Positions 1 to 8,003 of a stretch of 64,000 bases of DNA are shown here, piece by piece. The stretch's first letter is position 1. Every line of letters starts with the position of its first letter. Location: the NCBI GenBank assembly GCA_937922805.1, contig CALAJV010000016.1, forward strand, positions 186,001 through 250,000, in the 5' to 3' direction. The position numbers and the translations under genes were made by a program. The notes under the pieces were generated by a model. It was given only the letters and a program-made list of their open reading frames with translations, ran no database searches and was not told the origin of the DNA. This DNA is from an uncultured Acidimicrobiales bacterium (GTDB lineage Bacteria > Actinomycetota > Acidimicrobiia > Acidimicrobiales > SZUA-35).

Positions 1-2310
1 AATCGAAATAGTTGGAGTCCTGACCGAGGTCGTGTTGTCAGGGCCCAACGATCGAACGCTGTAGGTGTAGGTTTCACCGTCAACAGTTGTTGCATCGGTA
101 TATCGGCGAGGTGTCGTTGTGGTTGCCAACTTCGTCCCGTTTCGGAACACTTCATAGCCGGTTGGAGTTGTTCCAGCCGTTGGAGGCACCCATCGAAGGT
201 CGACGTTGCCGTTCGCTCGAACCGACCCTTGTAGATCGGTCGGCGGCTGCGGCGCGACTGGTTCCGGATCTGGAATCGTGATCTGGAAGGCTTGGGTTTG
301 AGCAGACGAGTTGTTCTGTCCCTCACCTAGAGAGCGAAGACGGTATGAGTACGTTTGGCTCGGTTGAGTAGTGGTGTCGGTGTAGCTGGTGCCCGTTCTG
401 ACAACCGTCAGTGAAGATCCGTCACGGAAGATCTCGTAGCCAGTTGGAGATGTGCCTGATGGGGCGCTCCATGTGATGGCGACACTTCCGTTGGTTTGAA
501 TAACGAAGCGAGGGTTGCCGGGAACACCGGGGGTTTCTGGTTCATTGTCGGGAACCGAAATTGAGATGGCGGGCGTCTGGTCAGACACGGTCTCGGGGTT
601 GGAGCCGACGGATCGAAGTCGATAGAGATACTGCTCGCCTGGTTGGACTGAGCTATCGGTGTGGCTGGTTGCGTCGTCGACTGTGGCTATCTTCGTCCCG
701 TTTCGGAAAACCTCATAGCTAGTGGGGGTCGTCCCCGATGGGGCACTCCAAGATATGGCGACGCTACCGTTGGACTGCAACAGTGCTCGAACGTTCACCG
801 GCGCCCCTGGGGCATCGGGCGTTTCGACAGTCGATGAAGTCGAACTAGACGAAGTTGAAGACGAATCGGTCGACGTAGTCGTTTGTTCTGTGGTTGTGGT
901 TGTCGTGTCGGTGGACTCGCTAGTTGTGAATTCGTCGTCTTCGTCGATCGTGATATCGGACCCTAGGGAGACACTTGAGCTTGGTTGAGTCGAATCGAGT
1001 AGGTCACTCTGGGGTGACTCCGGCGCAGTTGTAACGGTGGAGCCGACATTGGCCGTCTCGGTCTCGTTGCCGCCACCTCGGGTGAGGGCCCAAATAGCGA
1101 TGCCGCCAACTAGCGTCAGCGCAACCAGGCCAATCAGGAGGGGTAGGATTCTAAACTCATCCCAGTCGACGAGAGGTTCTTTGTGGACGGTCGGGGTGGG
1201 TCCTGGAGGGCCAGCGTACACATCGGTCGATGTCTCGAGAAGTCGACGAGATGAAGATGCCGATTCATGCGCAACCGGTGCCGTCGGTGCTGGCGTCGGG
1301 TTCAAAGGCGGAACATATTGAACCGAACCGGCTACTGGCCGCGGCTCAGGTATCGATGAGTCTTGGAAGAACTGGGTTTGACCTTCCGGCTGTTCGGGAA
1401 ACAGCGAGGTGCCAGTAGTGACAAGATCGTCTTGGCCAGCGTCGCTTCGAGCTTGGTTCGCAGCCACTTTCAGCGCTTGGCTGAATTCACGTGCAGTCTG
1501 GAATCTATTCTGCGGGTGCTTGGCCATCGCCCGCTCTATCACATCGCAAATTGGGGCTGGGGTGAAGTGGCGGAGATCCGAGACCGGATTGTTCACCACT
1601 CGACCGATAACGGCCATTAGGTTTGTGTCTTCACCAGGGGTGAGGAACGGGGGGTGTCCAACTAAAAGAGCCCAAAGCGTTGCGCCGAGCCCGTAGACAT
1701 CGGACGGCGGGCCAGTCTCACCATCGAGAAATGTCTCTGGTGCACTGTAGGCCGGGGTGAACGCGGTAGCAGAGCTCGACCCGTTCGTTTGAGCGGCGTT
1801 ACCGCCGAGCTTGGCGATTCCAAAGTCGGCGATCCTTGGAGCACCTGTTTTGGTAAGAAGAATATTGGCCGGTTTCAGATCGAGGTGAACGACATCCTCG
1901 TCGTGGGCGGCTGCAATTGTTTCTGCTGCTGCGTCGACATAGCCGACGGCAGTTTCCCACTCGAGCGCTCCCATATCGATCTGGTCTTGCAATGAGCCAT
2001 TGGAGAAGAACGGCATTATCAAATAAGGCTCACCGTGGGCGGTTACGCCGCTTGTGTATACCGGCACGATGCCCTCATGTAGAGACAAGCGGCCCATCGC
2101 TTTACGCTCCCGATCGAACCGGCGAGCGACATCGGTAGTGTGATCAGCGTTGATTACTTTGATCGCCACAACTCGGTCGAGGTCCGATTGCCGAGCGCGG
2201 TAAACACGAGAGGATCCACCGGATCCAATTTGTTCTATGTCTTCGATTCCCTCGATACCGAGGTTGGTCACACTCACCGACACAGGTTCCTCCGGTTCTG
2301 ACCTTCTCAT
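1..2310 (-). CDS. Transmembrane Ser/Thr protein kinase with extracellular FN3 domains (partial)
   Basis: The reading frame is open from an ATG at 2310 to the left window edge (770 codons, no stop), so the C-terminus is missing. Order: cytoplasmic kinase domain (about residues 20-280) with glycine-rich loop GSGGSSRVY, AIK lysine, catalytic loop HLDLKPANI near 140 and DFG near 161; then a Pro/Thr linker; one membrane helix (about 385-405, LPLLIGLVALTLVGG); a Ser/Thr-rich stalk (about 410-495); and three fibronectin type III modules beginning near 497, 588 and 680, each with a GYEVFRNGT-like core. This is the PknB-type receptor kinase architecture, with FN3 modules in place of PASTA. The catalytic loop has Leu instead of Arg (HLD, not HRD), so it is a non-RD kinase; Lys, Asp, Asn and DFG are all present. 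A 22-bp inverted repeat lies 35 nt upstream. The FHA-protein gene upstream on the same strand is a plausible substrate reader. Family call is firm; the ligand is unknown. Confidence 0.9.
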   Translation of the reverse strand, partial: MRRSEPEEPVSVSVTNLGIEGIEDIEQIGSGGSSRVYRARQSDLDRVVAIKVINADHTTDVARRFDRERKAMGRLSLHEGIVPVYTSGVTAHGEPYLIMPFFSNGSLQDQIDMGALEWETAVGYVDAAAETIAAAHDEDVVHLDLKPANILLTKTGAPRIADFGIAKLGGNAAQTNGSSSATAFTPAYSAPETFLDGETGPPSDVYGLGATLWALLVGHPPFLTPGEDTNLMAVIGRVVNNPVSDLRHFTPAPICDVIERAMAKHPQNRFQTAREFSQALKVAANQARSDAGQDDLVTTGTSLFPEQPEGQTQFFQDSSIPEPRPVAGSVQYVPPLNPTPAPTAPVAHESASSSRRLLETSTDVYAGPPGPTPTVHKEPLVDWDEFRILPLLIGLVALTLVGGIAIWALTRGGGNETETANVGSTVTTAPESPQSDLLDSTQPSSSVSLGSDITIDEDDEFTTSESTDTTTTTTEQTTTSTDSSSTSSSSTSSTVETPDAPGAPVNVRALLQSNGSVAISWSAPSGTTPTSYEVFRNGTKIATVDDATSHTDSSVQPGEQYLYRLRSVGSNPETVSDQTPAISISVPDNEPETPGVPGNPRFVIQTNGSVAITWSAPSGTSPTGYEIFRDGSSLTVVRTGTSYTDTTTQPSQTYSYRLRSLGEGQNNSSAQTQAFQITIPDPEPVAPQPPTDLQGSVRANGNVDLRWVPPTAGTTPTGYEVFRNGTKLATTTTPRRYTDATTVDGETYTYSVRSLGPDNTTSVRTPTISI

Positions 2311-2344
2311 CGTAGCCCCCGAGACTGCAGTGTGTCGGCGGGTC

Positions 2345-2366
2345 GTGGATGACATCGGTCATCCAC
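2345..2366. promoter_or_regulatory. Perfect 9-bp inverted repeat upstream of the kinase gene
   Basis: GTGGATGAC - ATCG - GTCATCCAC is a perfect 9-bp inverted repeat with a 4-nt centre, 35 nt upstream of the kinase start on the minus strand. No T-run follows on either strand, so it is not a standard intrinsic terminator. It could be an operator or a hairpin in the kinase mRNA leader. Symmetry is seen directly; function is inferred. Confidence 0.45.
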
Positions 2367-2529
2367 AGCTGTTTCGCTTGTATTTACAGCCATTTTGCGG
2401 GTGGTTTTGATTTTGCAAATGATTGATTTGGGCTGCCAGATTTAGGCAATTTTGCTTCCAGAATCTACCAATTGTTTTCTCGAAAGATCCGGATTCAGAG
2501 CTGATTGATACTTGGGCTGAACCGGTCGG

Positions 2530-4662
2530 TCAGCTGTTGGCCTCGACGATATCATCCAGCCAGTTAGCAAATGACTCAGATGAGATGGCGTGGACGGTGT
2601 TCGGGTTTTCGACATCTTGACCAAGAACAATGGCCGTTACCTTCCCGTCTTGGATAACCGGGCTCCCTGGACCGGCAGAACCATCAGGCATGTCCATTGT
2701 TATGAGTGCTTCTTCAATGTTGCCATCGTCGGAGCAGTTGGCGCCTCGTGAGCGCTCAGTCGGGATCAAATCCTGCCAGTTCGCCGACTCGCATCCGGGC
2801 CACATTCGGAAACTACTTATTGACCCGCTGGTCGATGCTGAGTCCGGGAGCTCAAGAACACCTTTATCGGTGCTGGTTATGTTCGGCGCCGACGGAAACC
2901 CAATAACGTCGACCTCTGTACCAGGGGTAGTAATCGACGAGTCACCAAGGTCGAGTATTGGAATGCTGATGTCGTCTTCAATCCCGGTAGCCATTACGTA
3001 ACCGCCGTCAGTCTCTCGAGTGCTAGTTGCAACTCGCAATACCGCGAGGTCCAGGTAAGGATGGCTTGCCACCCAAGAGGTGGCATATGCGACAGCAGTT
3101 GGTTCCCCCGGTTGGCTAATGACTCCAACTAGTGAAGGGTTCGATTCGCTGGCGACAGTTCGAGTTGTCACGATGAGATCGTCGGATACCAAGAATCCTG
3201 AACTGTGGTTTGCCACCCGACCATTCTCGATAGTCACAATCATCACGGTTGAGGCTTGGGCCGTCGCTGCGTCAGCTGGAGCCACCTCTGTCTCACCTTC
3301 GCTCCGGAGAAAGAACAGAGCGGCGGCAGCTAGTAGACCGGATAACGCAACCACGGCAAGAATCGCAGGGAGTCGAACACTCCGACTCTTCGGCACAACA
3401 TGGGTCCCAGCACTCGTAATCCGGACCTGGGTTCCAGTGTCACGGTCTCCAAGATGAGCGATGAAGGCGCCCTCAGCGCGGTATCGCCCCTTGAGTTGCT
3501 TGTCGTCTACGAATGTTCCTTTACTCGAATAGTCTTCGAGCCACCAGCTGCCCTCATGGTACGTCATTCGGAGATGGCGTCGTGAAACTAACGAATGTCG
3601 TTCGTCAAGATGAACCACACACGTCGGATCTCGTCCGACAGTAATCTCGGTGCCAGGGGAGAATGAGTAGTCCTGCCCGTCCACGCTAAGTCGCAAGATG
3701 GCTTCGCTTACATTGGTTTGGCCAGATCTCGCTATCGGGCTTAGCTCTGGTTCAAGCGCCGGAACCGGGATGCGACTGTTGTCTGGCACCTCAGATGGCC
3801 AGCTATCCGTCGACGGCGTCGAGATCGCCGGCAGTTGTTGCTCGAACAGCGGGGGAGCACCAGCAGCATGGAGCGCCGGTTCATCGAACAGCGAATTTCC
3901 GCCGGGCGATTCAAACTGATCCGAATTAGGTCGCTCATCGTTGATCGGATCGAGTAAATCTCCGCCAGATCGGCCGTTGGTAAGATGGCTCCCGTTCAGC
4001 AGATCACTCGTGGGGTCGGCGCTACGGCCTGGATCGTTTTGAAAGTCGGTCGAGCTTAGCGGCCGCTGCGACGGTGGAATTGTCCCCCCAGTGCCTCCGC
4101 TTCCGACTCCGGAGCCAATCGACTCAGACCGAGTTTCAACCGGAGCGACATCGGTAAAGTGTTGGCCCGGTACTGCGTTCGGAACAAAGCTGACATCGCT
4201 ACCGCCGGCCGAACTCGGATCGGCTGGACCCGAGCGCCCCAGGCCCTCGCCGGCAAACGACCCATCGCTGGGGGTCCGGCTGGATAGCTCAGTCGACCCG
4301 GCTACGCCATTGACAGGAATTGGGCCTCGTTTCCCGCCGGCATTTTCGAAAGCTGTCCCGTGGCTCTCGAGCAAGTTGAGAGAGATTTCAACCCCTTCAG
4401 TTCCCCCGACTCGGATTACTCCGTCCGTCGCTATGGTCCAGTTCTTCGACAGCTTTACGCCGATGGGGTCGAAGGTTCCATGAGTAGAGGGATCTGTTAC
4501 CAGCCAACTCCCGCTATCCCACACGATTTCAAGATGTCGACGACTAACCGAACCCTGTGAGAGCACAATGGTTGCTTTCGACGATCGACCAATCAGGATC
4601 GGAGAATCGTCGGGGGTGAAGGTGGATCTGCCGCTAGGCCAAACGATTTCGAGATCATGCAT
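2530..4662 (-). CDS. Two-FHA membrane protein with degenerate trypsin-like (pseudoprotease) domain
   Basis: 710 aa from ATG 4662. I chose this start because the first FHA strand follows it directly (MHDLEIVWPSG) and AGGGGCGG precedes it; the frame stays open about 47 codons further upstream. Order: FHA-1 (about 1-95, with GRSSKATIVL and SRRHLEI), a Gly/Ser/Pro-rich linker, FHA-2 (about 320-410, with GRDPTCVVHL and VSRRHLRM), one membrane helix (about 428-450), then a trypsin-2-like domain outside the membrane. FHA domains bind phosphothreonine, so the cytoplasmic half probably reads phosphorylation by the neighbouring kinase. In the protease domain only the Asp is recognisable (LDLAVLRV). The His position reads TTRTVA where TNAHVV is expected, and the Ser position reads GPGSPV where GNSGGPV is expected. 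It is therefore probably not a protease. The domain architecture is clear; loss of activity is inferred from motifs. Confidence 0.85.
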   Translation of the reverse strand: MHDLEIVWPSGRSTFTPDDSPILIGRSSKATIVLSQGSVSRRHLEIVWDSGSWLVTDPSTHGTFDPIGVKLSKNWTIATDGVIRVGGTEGVEISLNLLESHGTAFENAGGKRGPIPVNGVAGSTELSSRTPSDGSFAGEGLGRSGPADPSSAGGSDVSFVPNAVPGQHFTDVAPVETRSESIGSGVGSGGTGGTIPPSQRPLSSTDFQNDPGRSADPTSDLLNGSHLTNGRSGGDLLDPINDERPNSDQFESPGGNSLFDEPALHAAGAPPLFEQQLPAISTPSTDSWPSEVPDNSRIPVPALEPELSPIARSGQTNVSEAILRLSVDGQDYSFSPGTEITVGRDPTCVVHLDERHSLVSRRHLRMTYHEGSWWLEDYSSKGTFVDDKQLKGRYRAEGAFIAHLGDRDTGTQVRITSAGTHVVPKSRSVRLPAILAVVALSGLLAAAALFFLRSEGETEVAPADAATAQASTVMIVTIENGRVANHSSGFLVSDDLIVTTRTVASESNPSLVGVISQPGEPTAVAYATSWVASHPYLDLAVLRVATSTRETDGGYVMATGIEDDISIPILDLGDSSITTPGTEVDVIGFPSAPNITSTDKGVLELPDSASTSGSISSFRMWPGCESANWQDLIPTERSRGANCSDDGNIEEALITMDMPDGSAGPGSPVIQDGKVTAIVLGQDVENPNTVHAISSESFANWLDDIVEANS

Positions 4663-4892
4663 GTTGTGCCGCCCCTGAAGTTGGCCGGAGTTGACTTGCG
4701 CACAAGTCTGCGCTTCTTGTTCTACCCGCCTTGACAGTATAGACAACGACTCTGCACTCAGCATCTTCAGGACAACCCAAAATGAGCCTTGCGGCTCAAA
4801 CAATCCTCGACGTCAGCCGAGGGCGCTAAATGAGGGCTAGACGCCGCTAGAGGCTAGAGCGCCATGCCTACAGGACGCCCAGAAACTACGAG

Positions 4893-5072
4893 CTAGCTTC
4901 GTGCCGCAATCTGCTGGATATCACAGGGGCGAATCATCAAAACTTGACGCTCGACGGCCACCGATACACCCTTGGCGCCGACGGCAAGTATTGTGCCGTT
5001 GACGACACCAGAAGTGGTGTGTAGCCGAGACTGACGGCCCAACATCGTTGTTGGATCAGTATTGTTATACAT
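4893..5072 (-). CDS. Small conserved-looking hypothetical protein (59 aa)
   Basis: I chose ATG 5072 because GGAG lies 9 nt upstream; a TTG at 5087 is the other in-frame option. The product begins MYNNTDPTTMLGRQSRLH and continues with beta-rich, Val/Gly-rich sequence (GVVNGTILAVGAKGVSVAV), then VLMIRPCDIQQI. It has no signal peptide, membrane segment or recognised motif. The strand pattern would fit a small SH3-like barrel, but that is a guess. It sits upstream of the FHA protein on the same strand with a 230-nt gap, in which I see no other gene. The gap on its other side (5073-5321) has no convincing gene, only a weak ATTGGGG...CCCCAAT inverted repeat (5153-5183). Confidence 0.45.
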   Translation of the reverse strand: MYNNTDPTTMLGRQSRLHTTSGVVNGTILAVGAKGVSVAVERQVLMIRPCDIQQIAARS

Positions 5073-5321
5073 GAGTTCTATCTCCAAATGCCGCGCACCG
5101 TTGAGCGGCTTACTTCCCGAAGATAGAGCACAGCCTCACCCGAAAGCTATTCATTGGGGTAATTTCACTCACCAACCCCCAATATCTTTTAGAAATCGCT
5201 GACAGACCGGATCAGTAACGTGAGCCTCAGACTGGCTTCAGCGCTGTATTCCTCGTCGAATTGGTCAGCGGTGATCACTAACGCGGTGACCAGTAACCAG
5301 GTGGCTGAATTCACTGGCCCG

Positions 5322-5729
5322 TTACGCCCGTCCAACAATCCGATCGACCAAGATTTCGATGACCACACGGTCGTCTCGCTCCTTTGGTGGACGATACCTC
5401 GCCGTATACATGGAGACGGCTTGGGCAACTCGATCAGGATCGGCGGTCACGGTTGCCGGACCGTACATCGTTAGCCAGCGCCCACCATCAACTTGGCACA
5501 CGGCGACCACTTGGTTTGGCTGGCGGGCAACGGATCGAGCCTTGAATGAAGCTGACCACGTTATCACCCGTGCCAACTGGGCCTTGGGGTCATAGGTAAC
5601 ACCAACGGGCGTGACCTGAGGAGTGCCATCGGCCCGAGTGGTGGTCAAGGTAGCCAAATGGCGTTCAGTGAGAAATTCGACCACGGATTCGGGAAGAGCA
5701 GCTAACGAATCTCCGGAGAACGTAGTCAT
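5322..5729 (-). CDS. PPOX-class (split-barrel) F420/FMN-dependent oxidoreductase
   Basis: 135 aa, the usual length for Rv1155-like proteins of the pyridoxamine-phosphate-oxidase-like split-barrel family. The N-terminal signature is present: a helix (LPESVVEFLTERHLATL), then TTTRADGTPQVTPVGVTYD, followed by strand-rich sequence containing KARSVARQPNQVVAVCQVDG. The C-terminal tail is RPPKERDDRVVIEILVDRI. These proteins bind F420 or a flavin and reduce small substrates in the cytosol. Actinobacterial context with two luciferase-like enzymes favours F420. The gene is divergent from the thioesterase with a 94-nt shared promoter region. Exact substrate cannot be read from sequence. Confidence 0.8.
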   Translation of the reverse strand: MTTFSGDSLAALPESVVEFLTERHLATLTTTRADGTPQVTPVGVTYDPKAQLARVITWSASFKARSVARQPNQVVAVCQVDGGRWLTMYGPATVTADPDRVAQAVSMYTARYRPPKERDDRVVIEILVDRIVGRA

Positions 5730-5823
5730 TGGTCTACCTTAATCGGTCGAACCAAGATCGGTCCTGCTCGGTTCGAGATCGCCGCCAACTTTTTCTGTCG
5801 CTGGTCGCGACCTAAGGTAGGGC

Positions 5824-6654
5824 GTGATGTCATCACAATCGAAATCACAGTTCGAGGCCGACACCGCAATCACTAACGAGGGACCGAACACCTGGACCGG
5901 CCACCTCTCCTCCAATTGGAACATCAACGCCAATCCAAATGGTGGTTACGCGCTGTCACTGCTACTCGCGGCCGTAAAGGCCGAGATCGCCGATCATCCA
6001 GATCCGGTGGCAGTCAACAGCCACTTTTTGCGCCCGTGTCTTGGCGGAGAGCCCGCCCAAATGACCGTCGACGTTGTTCGACGCGGTCGACGAACCTCCA
6101 CGGTGAGAGGCGAATTGCGTCAAGAGGGGAAACTACGAATCGTCTCCCTCGTAACGCTGGCAAACTTTGACCGCTCCGCAGACAGTGAGGAAAGTGCGTA
6201 TCCGTTGGTAGAGATTCCACCTCCTAAGATCGCTTCTCCGGAGCAATGTCACAATCGAGACGGGGCATCGCAGGGCGTTAGTTTGCCTTTGATGTCTCGA
6301 GTCGACGTGAGGCTTGATCCTGAAAGCGCCACGCCAGGTGAATCGGGTGATGCAGTAATGCAAGGTTGGATTAGGTTGGCCGACGGTGCCGCAACATCGG
6401 TTGGCTGTCTACCATTATTTGCTGACTGTTTTCCTCCTTCGATGTTCAGTTTGCTGGGCCAGATCGGGTGGGTCCCAACAGTGGAACTCACAGTCCATGT
6501 CCGGGCCCGACCGGCGCCGGGGTGGATACAAGCCAGGTTCGAAACCTCAGATCACGGCCACGGCCTTTTGATTGAAGACGGGGTTCTTTGGGATGAAACC
6601 GGGAGTGTGGTAGCTCAGTCTCGCCAATTGGCAATGGTGCTGAATGACGCCTAA
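5824..6654 (+). CDS. Acyl-CoA thioesterase family protein (double hot-dog)
   Basis: 276 aa, which fits two fused hot-dog domains of the TesB-like 4HBT_3 type. The N-terminal half has WNINANPNGGYALSLLLAAV, the usual hot-dog helix and glycine turn, followed by VNSHFLRPCLGGEPAQMTVDVVRRGRRTSTVRGEL, here interrupted only by normal loop variation. The C-terminal half carries the second fold with TVELTVHVRARPAPGWIQ and ends in an EDGVLWDETGSVVAQSRQLA pattern typical of the family. The predicted role is hydrolysis of acyl-CoA in the cytosol. It starts at ATG 5824 close behind a TAAGGT hexamer, so a very short or absent leader is possible. Substrate chain length is unknown. Confidence 0.75.
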   Translation: MMSSQSKSQFEADTAITNEGPNTWTGHLSSNWNINANPNGGYALSLLLAAVKAEIADHPDPVAVNSHFLRPCLGGEPAQMTVDVVRRGRRTSTVRGELRQEGKLRIVSLVTLANFDRSADSEESAYPLVEIPPPKIASPEQCHNRDGASQGVSLPLMSRVDVRLDPESATPGESGDAVMQGWIRLADGAATSVGCLPLFADCFPPSMFSLLGQIGWVPTVELTVHVRARPAPGWIQARFETSDHGHGLLIEDGVLWDETGSVVAQSRQLAMVLNDA

Positions 6655-6742
6655 ATTGCTCAAGCAAGATTGAACGGGCTTGTGGTAAATCGGCTAGGCG
6701 GACGTCGGGCGGGCTCGGAAACGACTACCTAAGGGAGCCCAG

Positions 6743-7495
6743 ATGCCAGGCACGAACGAACGAGATGACGAACAGATTCGGGCAACAGTGGCTGCGGTCG
6801 CAGACCCCATTGGTTCGGCCGGAGCGGCGTTCTATTTTGACCCAGCAACGTTGGCCAAAGGAAAAGAGCTTGGACTAGACGGATTTCGGTTTTACGCTCT
6901 TGGCCGGGGCGGAGTCCTTGGGTCTGCCTCGGCCCAAGTGGTGCAGTCTGCCTTTGGCTTCTTCCACATCGACATCGTTTCCAAGCTATGGGACTCGGCT
7001 CGGACGAAAGTCGAACCAGCCGTGGCAGCAACCGCTTACCTTGAGTGCAATGCAGCGCTGGGGCGTACCAAACTTCAAGAAGTCGATGGTCTTGAGGCCT
7101 TTTGCCATGCGGCCGAGAAGGTAATCGCCAAGGCAATCCCTGATTCACTTCCGCTGTTCGCAGGAATGATAAGCCAACCGGTCCCGCAAGATTTACCAGC
7201 TCGCGCCATTCACAACGTCGCTGTCCTAAGGGAGCTAAGGGGCAGCGTTCATTTGCTTGCGGTGATGGCGTCTAACCTTGACCCAGGAGTGGCCCATGCC
7301 ATTCGTCGCCCAAATGACACGGCTACGTTCGGCTATGTCGAGCCTCCGGCCGTTTCGAGCCGCGACCGAGATGCGTTGGCCGAAGCTGACTCTTTGACCA
7401 ACCGGTTGTTACTGAAACCGTATTCAGCTCTCGATGCTGAAGCTTCGGCCGCTCTCGTCGATGGGGTAAACGCTATTCACGGTGCGCTTGGATAG
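6743..7495 (+). CDS. SCO6745 family protein
   Basis: 250 aa, all-alpha by composition. The start is ATG 6743 with AAGGGAG about 9 nt upstream. It shows the family pattern: an N-terminal IGSAGAAFYFDPATLAKGKELGL stretch in which a helix leads into a GLDGFRFYALGRGGVLG loop, then VVQSAFGFFHIDIV and a C-terminal helix bundle (RDALAEADSLTNRLLLKPYSAL). These are widespread actinobacterial proteins, often labelled helix-turn-helix, with no established activity. It follows the thioesterase on the same strand after 88 nt. I cannot assign a function beyond the family. Confidence 0.7.
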   Translation: MPGTNERDDEQIRATVAAVADPIGSAGAAFYFDPATLAKGKELGLDGFRFYALGRGGVLGSASAQVVQSAFGFFHIDIVSKLWDSARTKVEPAVAATAYLECNAALGRTKLQEVDGLEAFCHAAEKVIAKAIPDSLPLFAGMISQPVPQDLPARAIHNVAVLRELRGSVHLLAVMASNLDPGVAHAIRRPNDTATFGYVEPPAVSSRDRDALAEADSLTNRLLLKPYSALDAEASAALVDGVNAIHGALG

Positions 7496-7526
7496 CGAAC
7501 AGAGATCGACTACTCGACCGGCCCAC

Positions 7527-7560
7527 AAATCCGCGGAGTCAGGGAGGATTTCGGGTTTTT
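7527..7560 (+). terminator. Possible intrinsic terminator after the SCO6745-family gene
   Basis: AAATCC (7527-7532) pairs with GGATTT (7546-7551), and CGGG plus five T follow. It lies 32 nt after the SCO6745 stop and before the cold-shock gene. The stem is only 6 bp with a 13-nt loop, so the call is moderate. Confidence 0.4.
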
Positions 7561-7635
7561 CCTCGGTGCTGATGGTGTTCTAAAGTTGTCTCACCGGCTC
7601 GCAGGGAGTCGGTAGGAGTCAATGGAAGTTGTTTG

Positions 7636-7839
7636 ATGCCTACAGGAACTGTGAAGTTTTTCAACGCTGAAAAAGGATTCGGCTTTATTAGTCGAGAAGG
7701 CGCCGACGATGTGTTCGTACATTTTTCGAACATCGTTGGGGATGGTTACAAATCTCTCGACGAGGGACAGACGGTTGAATTCGAGATAGCGCCTGGCCGT
7801 AAGGGCGATGAGGCGAAGAACGTGCGAGCCGTCGGGTAG
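7636..7839 (+). CDS. cspA: Cold-shock protein (CspA family)
   Basis: 67 aa from ATG 7636, preceded by TGGAAG. It is a complete single cold-shock domain with both nucleic-acid-binding motifs: RNP1 as KGFGFI and RNP2 as VFVHFS, after the invariant TGTVKFFN opening. The C-terminus [17 protein letters not shown] is standard. It is a cytosolic RNA/ssDNA chaperone. A TAAAGT hexamer at 7581-7586 could be the -10, giving a leader of about 45 nt; I saw no long structured cold-shock leader. It is monocistronic, with a 164-nt gap before the next gene. Confidence 0.95.
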   Translation: MPTGTVKFFNAEKGFGFISREGADDVFVHFSNIVGDGYKSLDEGQTVEFEIAPGRKGDEAKNVRAVG

Positions 7840-8003
7840 CCGGACCAAATCGACTGCGGCCCAGGAATACCACCAATGGTGGCAGCCACTCTGCCCACGC
7901 CAAAACGCCAAGAGGTTTATAAACGTCAAGGTCGTGTCGAACTGAGCGACTCAAATCAGCCATCAGGATCAATGAAGTGCTGAGTCAGTCCATGGAGGTC
8001 CAT

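Noticed and set aside
5260..5300. Short imperfect direct repeat (CGGTGATCACTAACG / CGGTGACCAGTAACC)
   Set aside because: Two copies of 15 nt with mismatches; too weak to call an operator or iteron array.
7688..7972. Minus-strand frames over the cold-shock gene
   Set aside because: The plus-strand cold-shock domain is unmistakable; the antisense frames have no motif or ribosome site.
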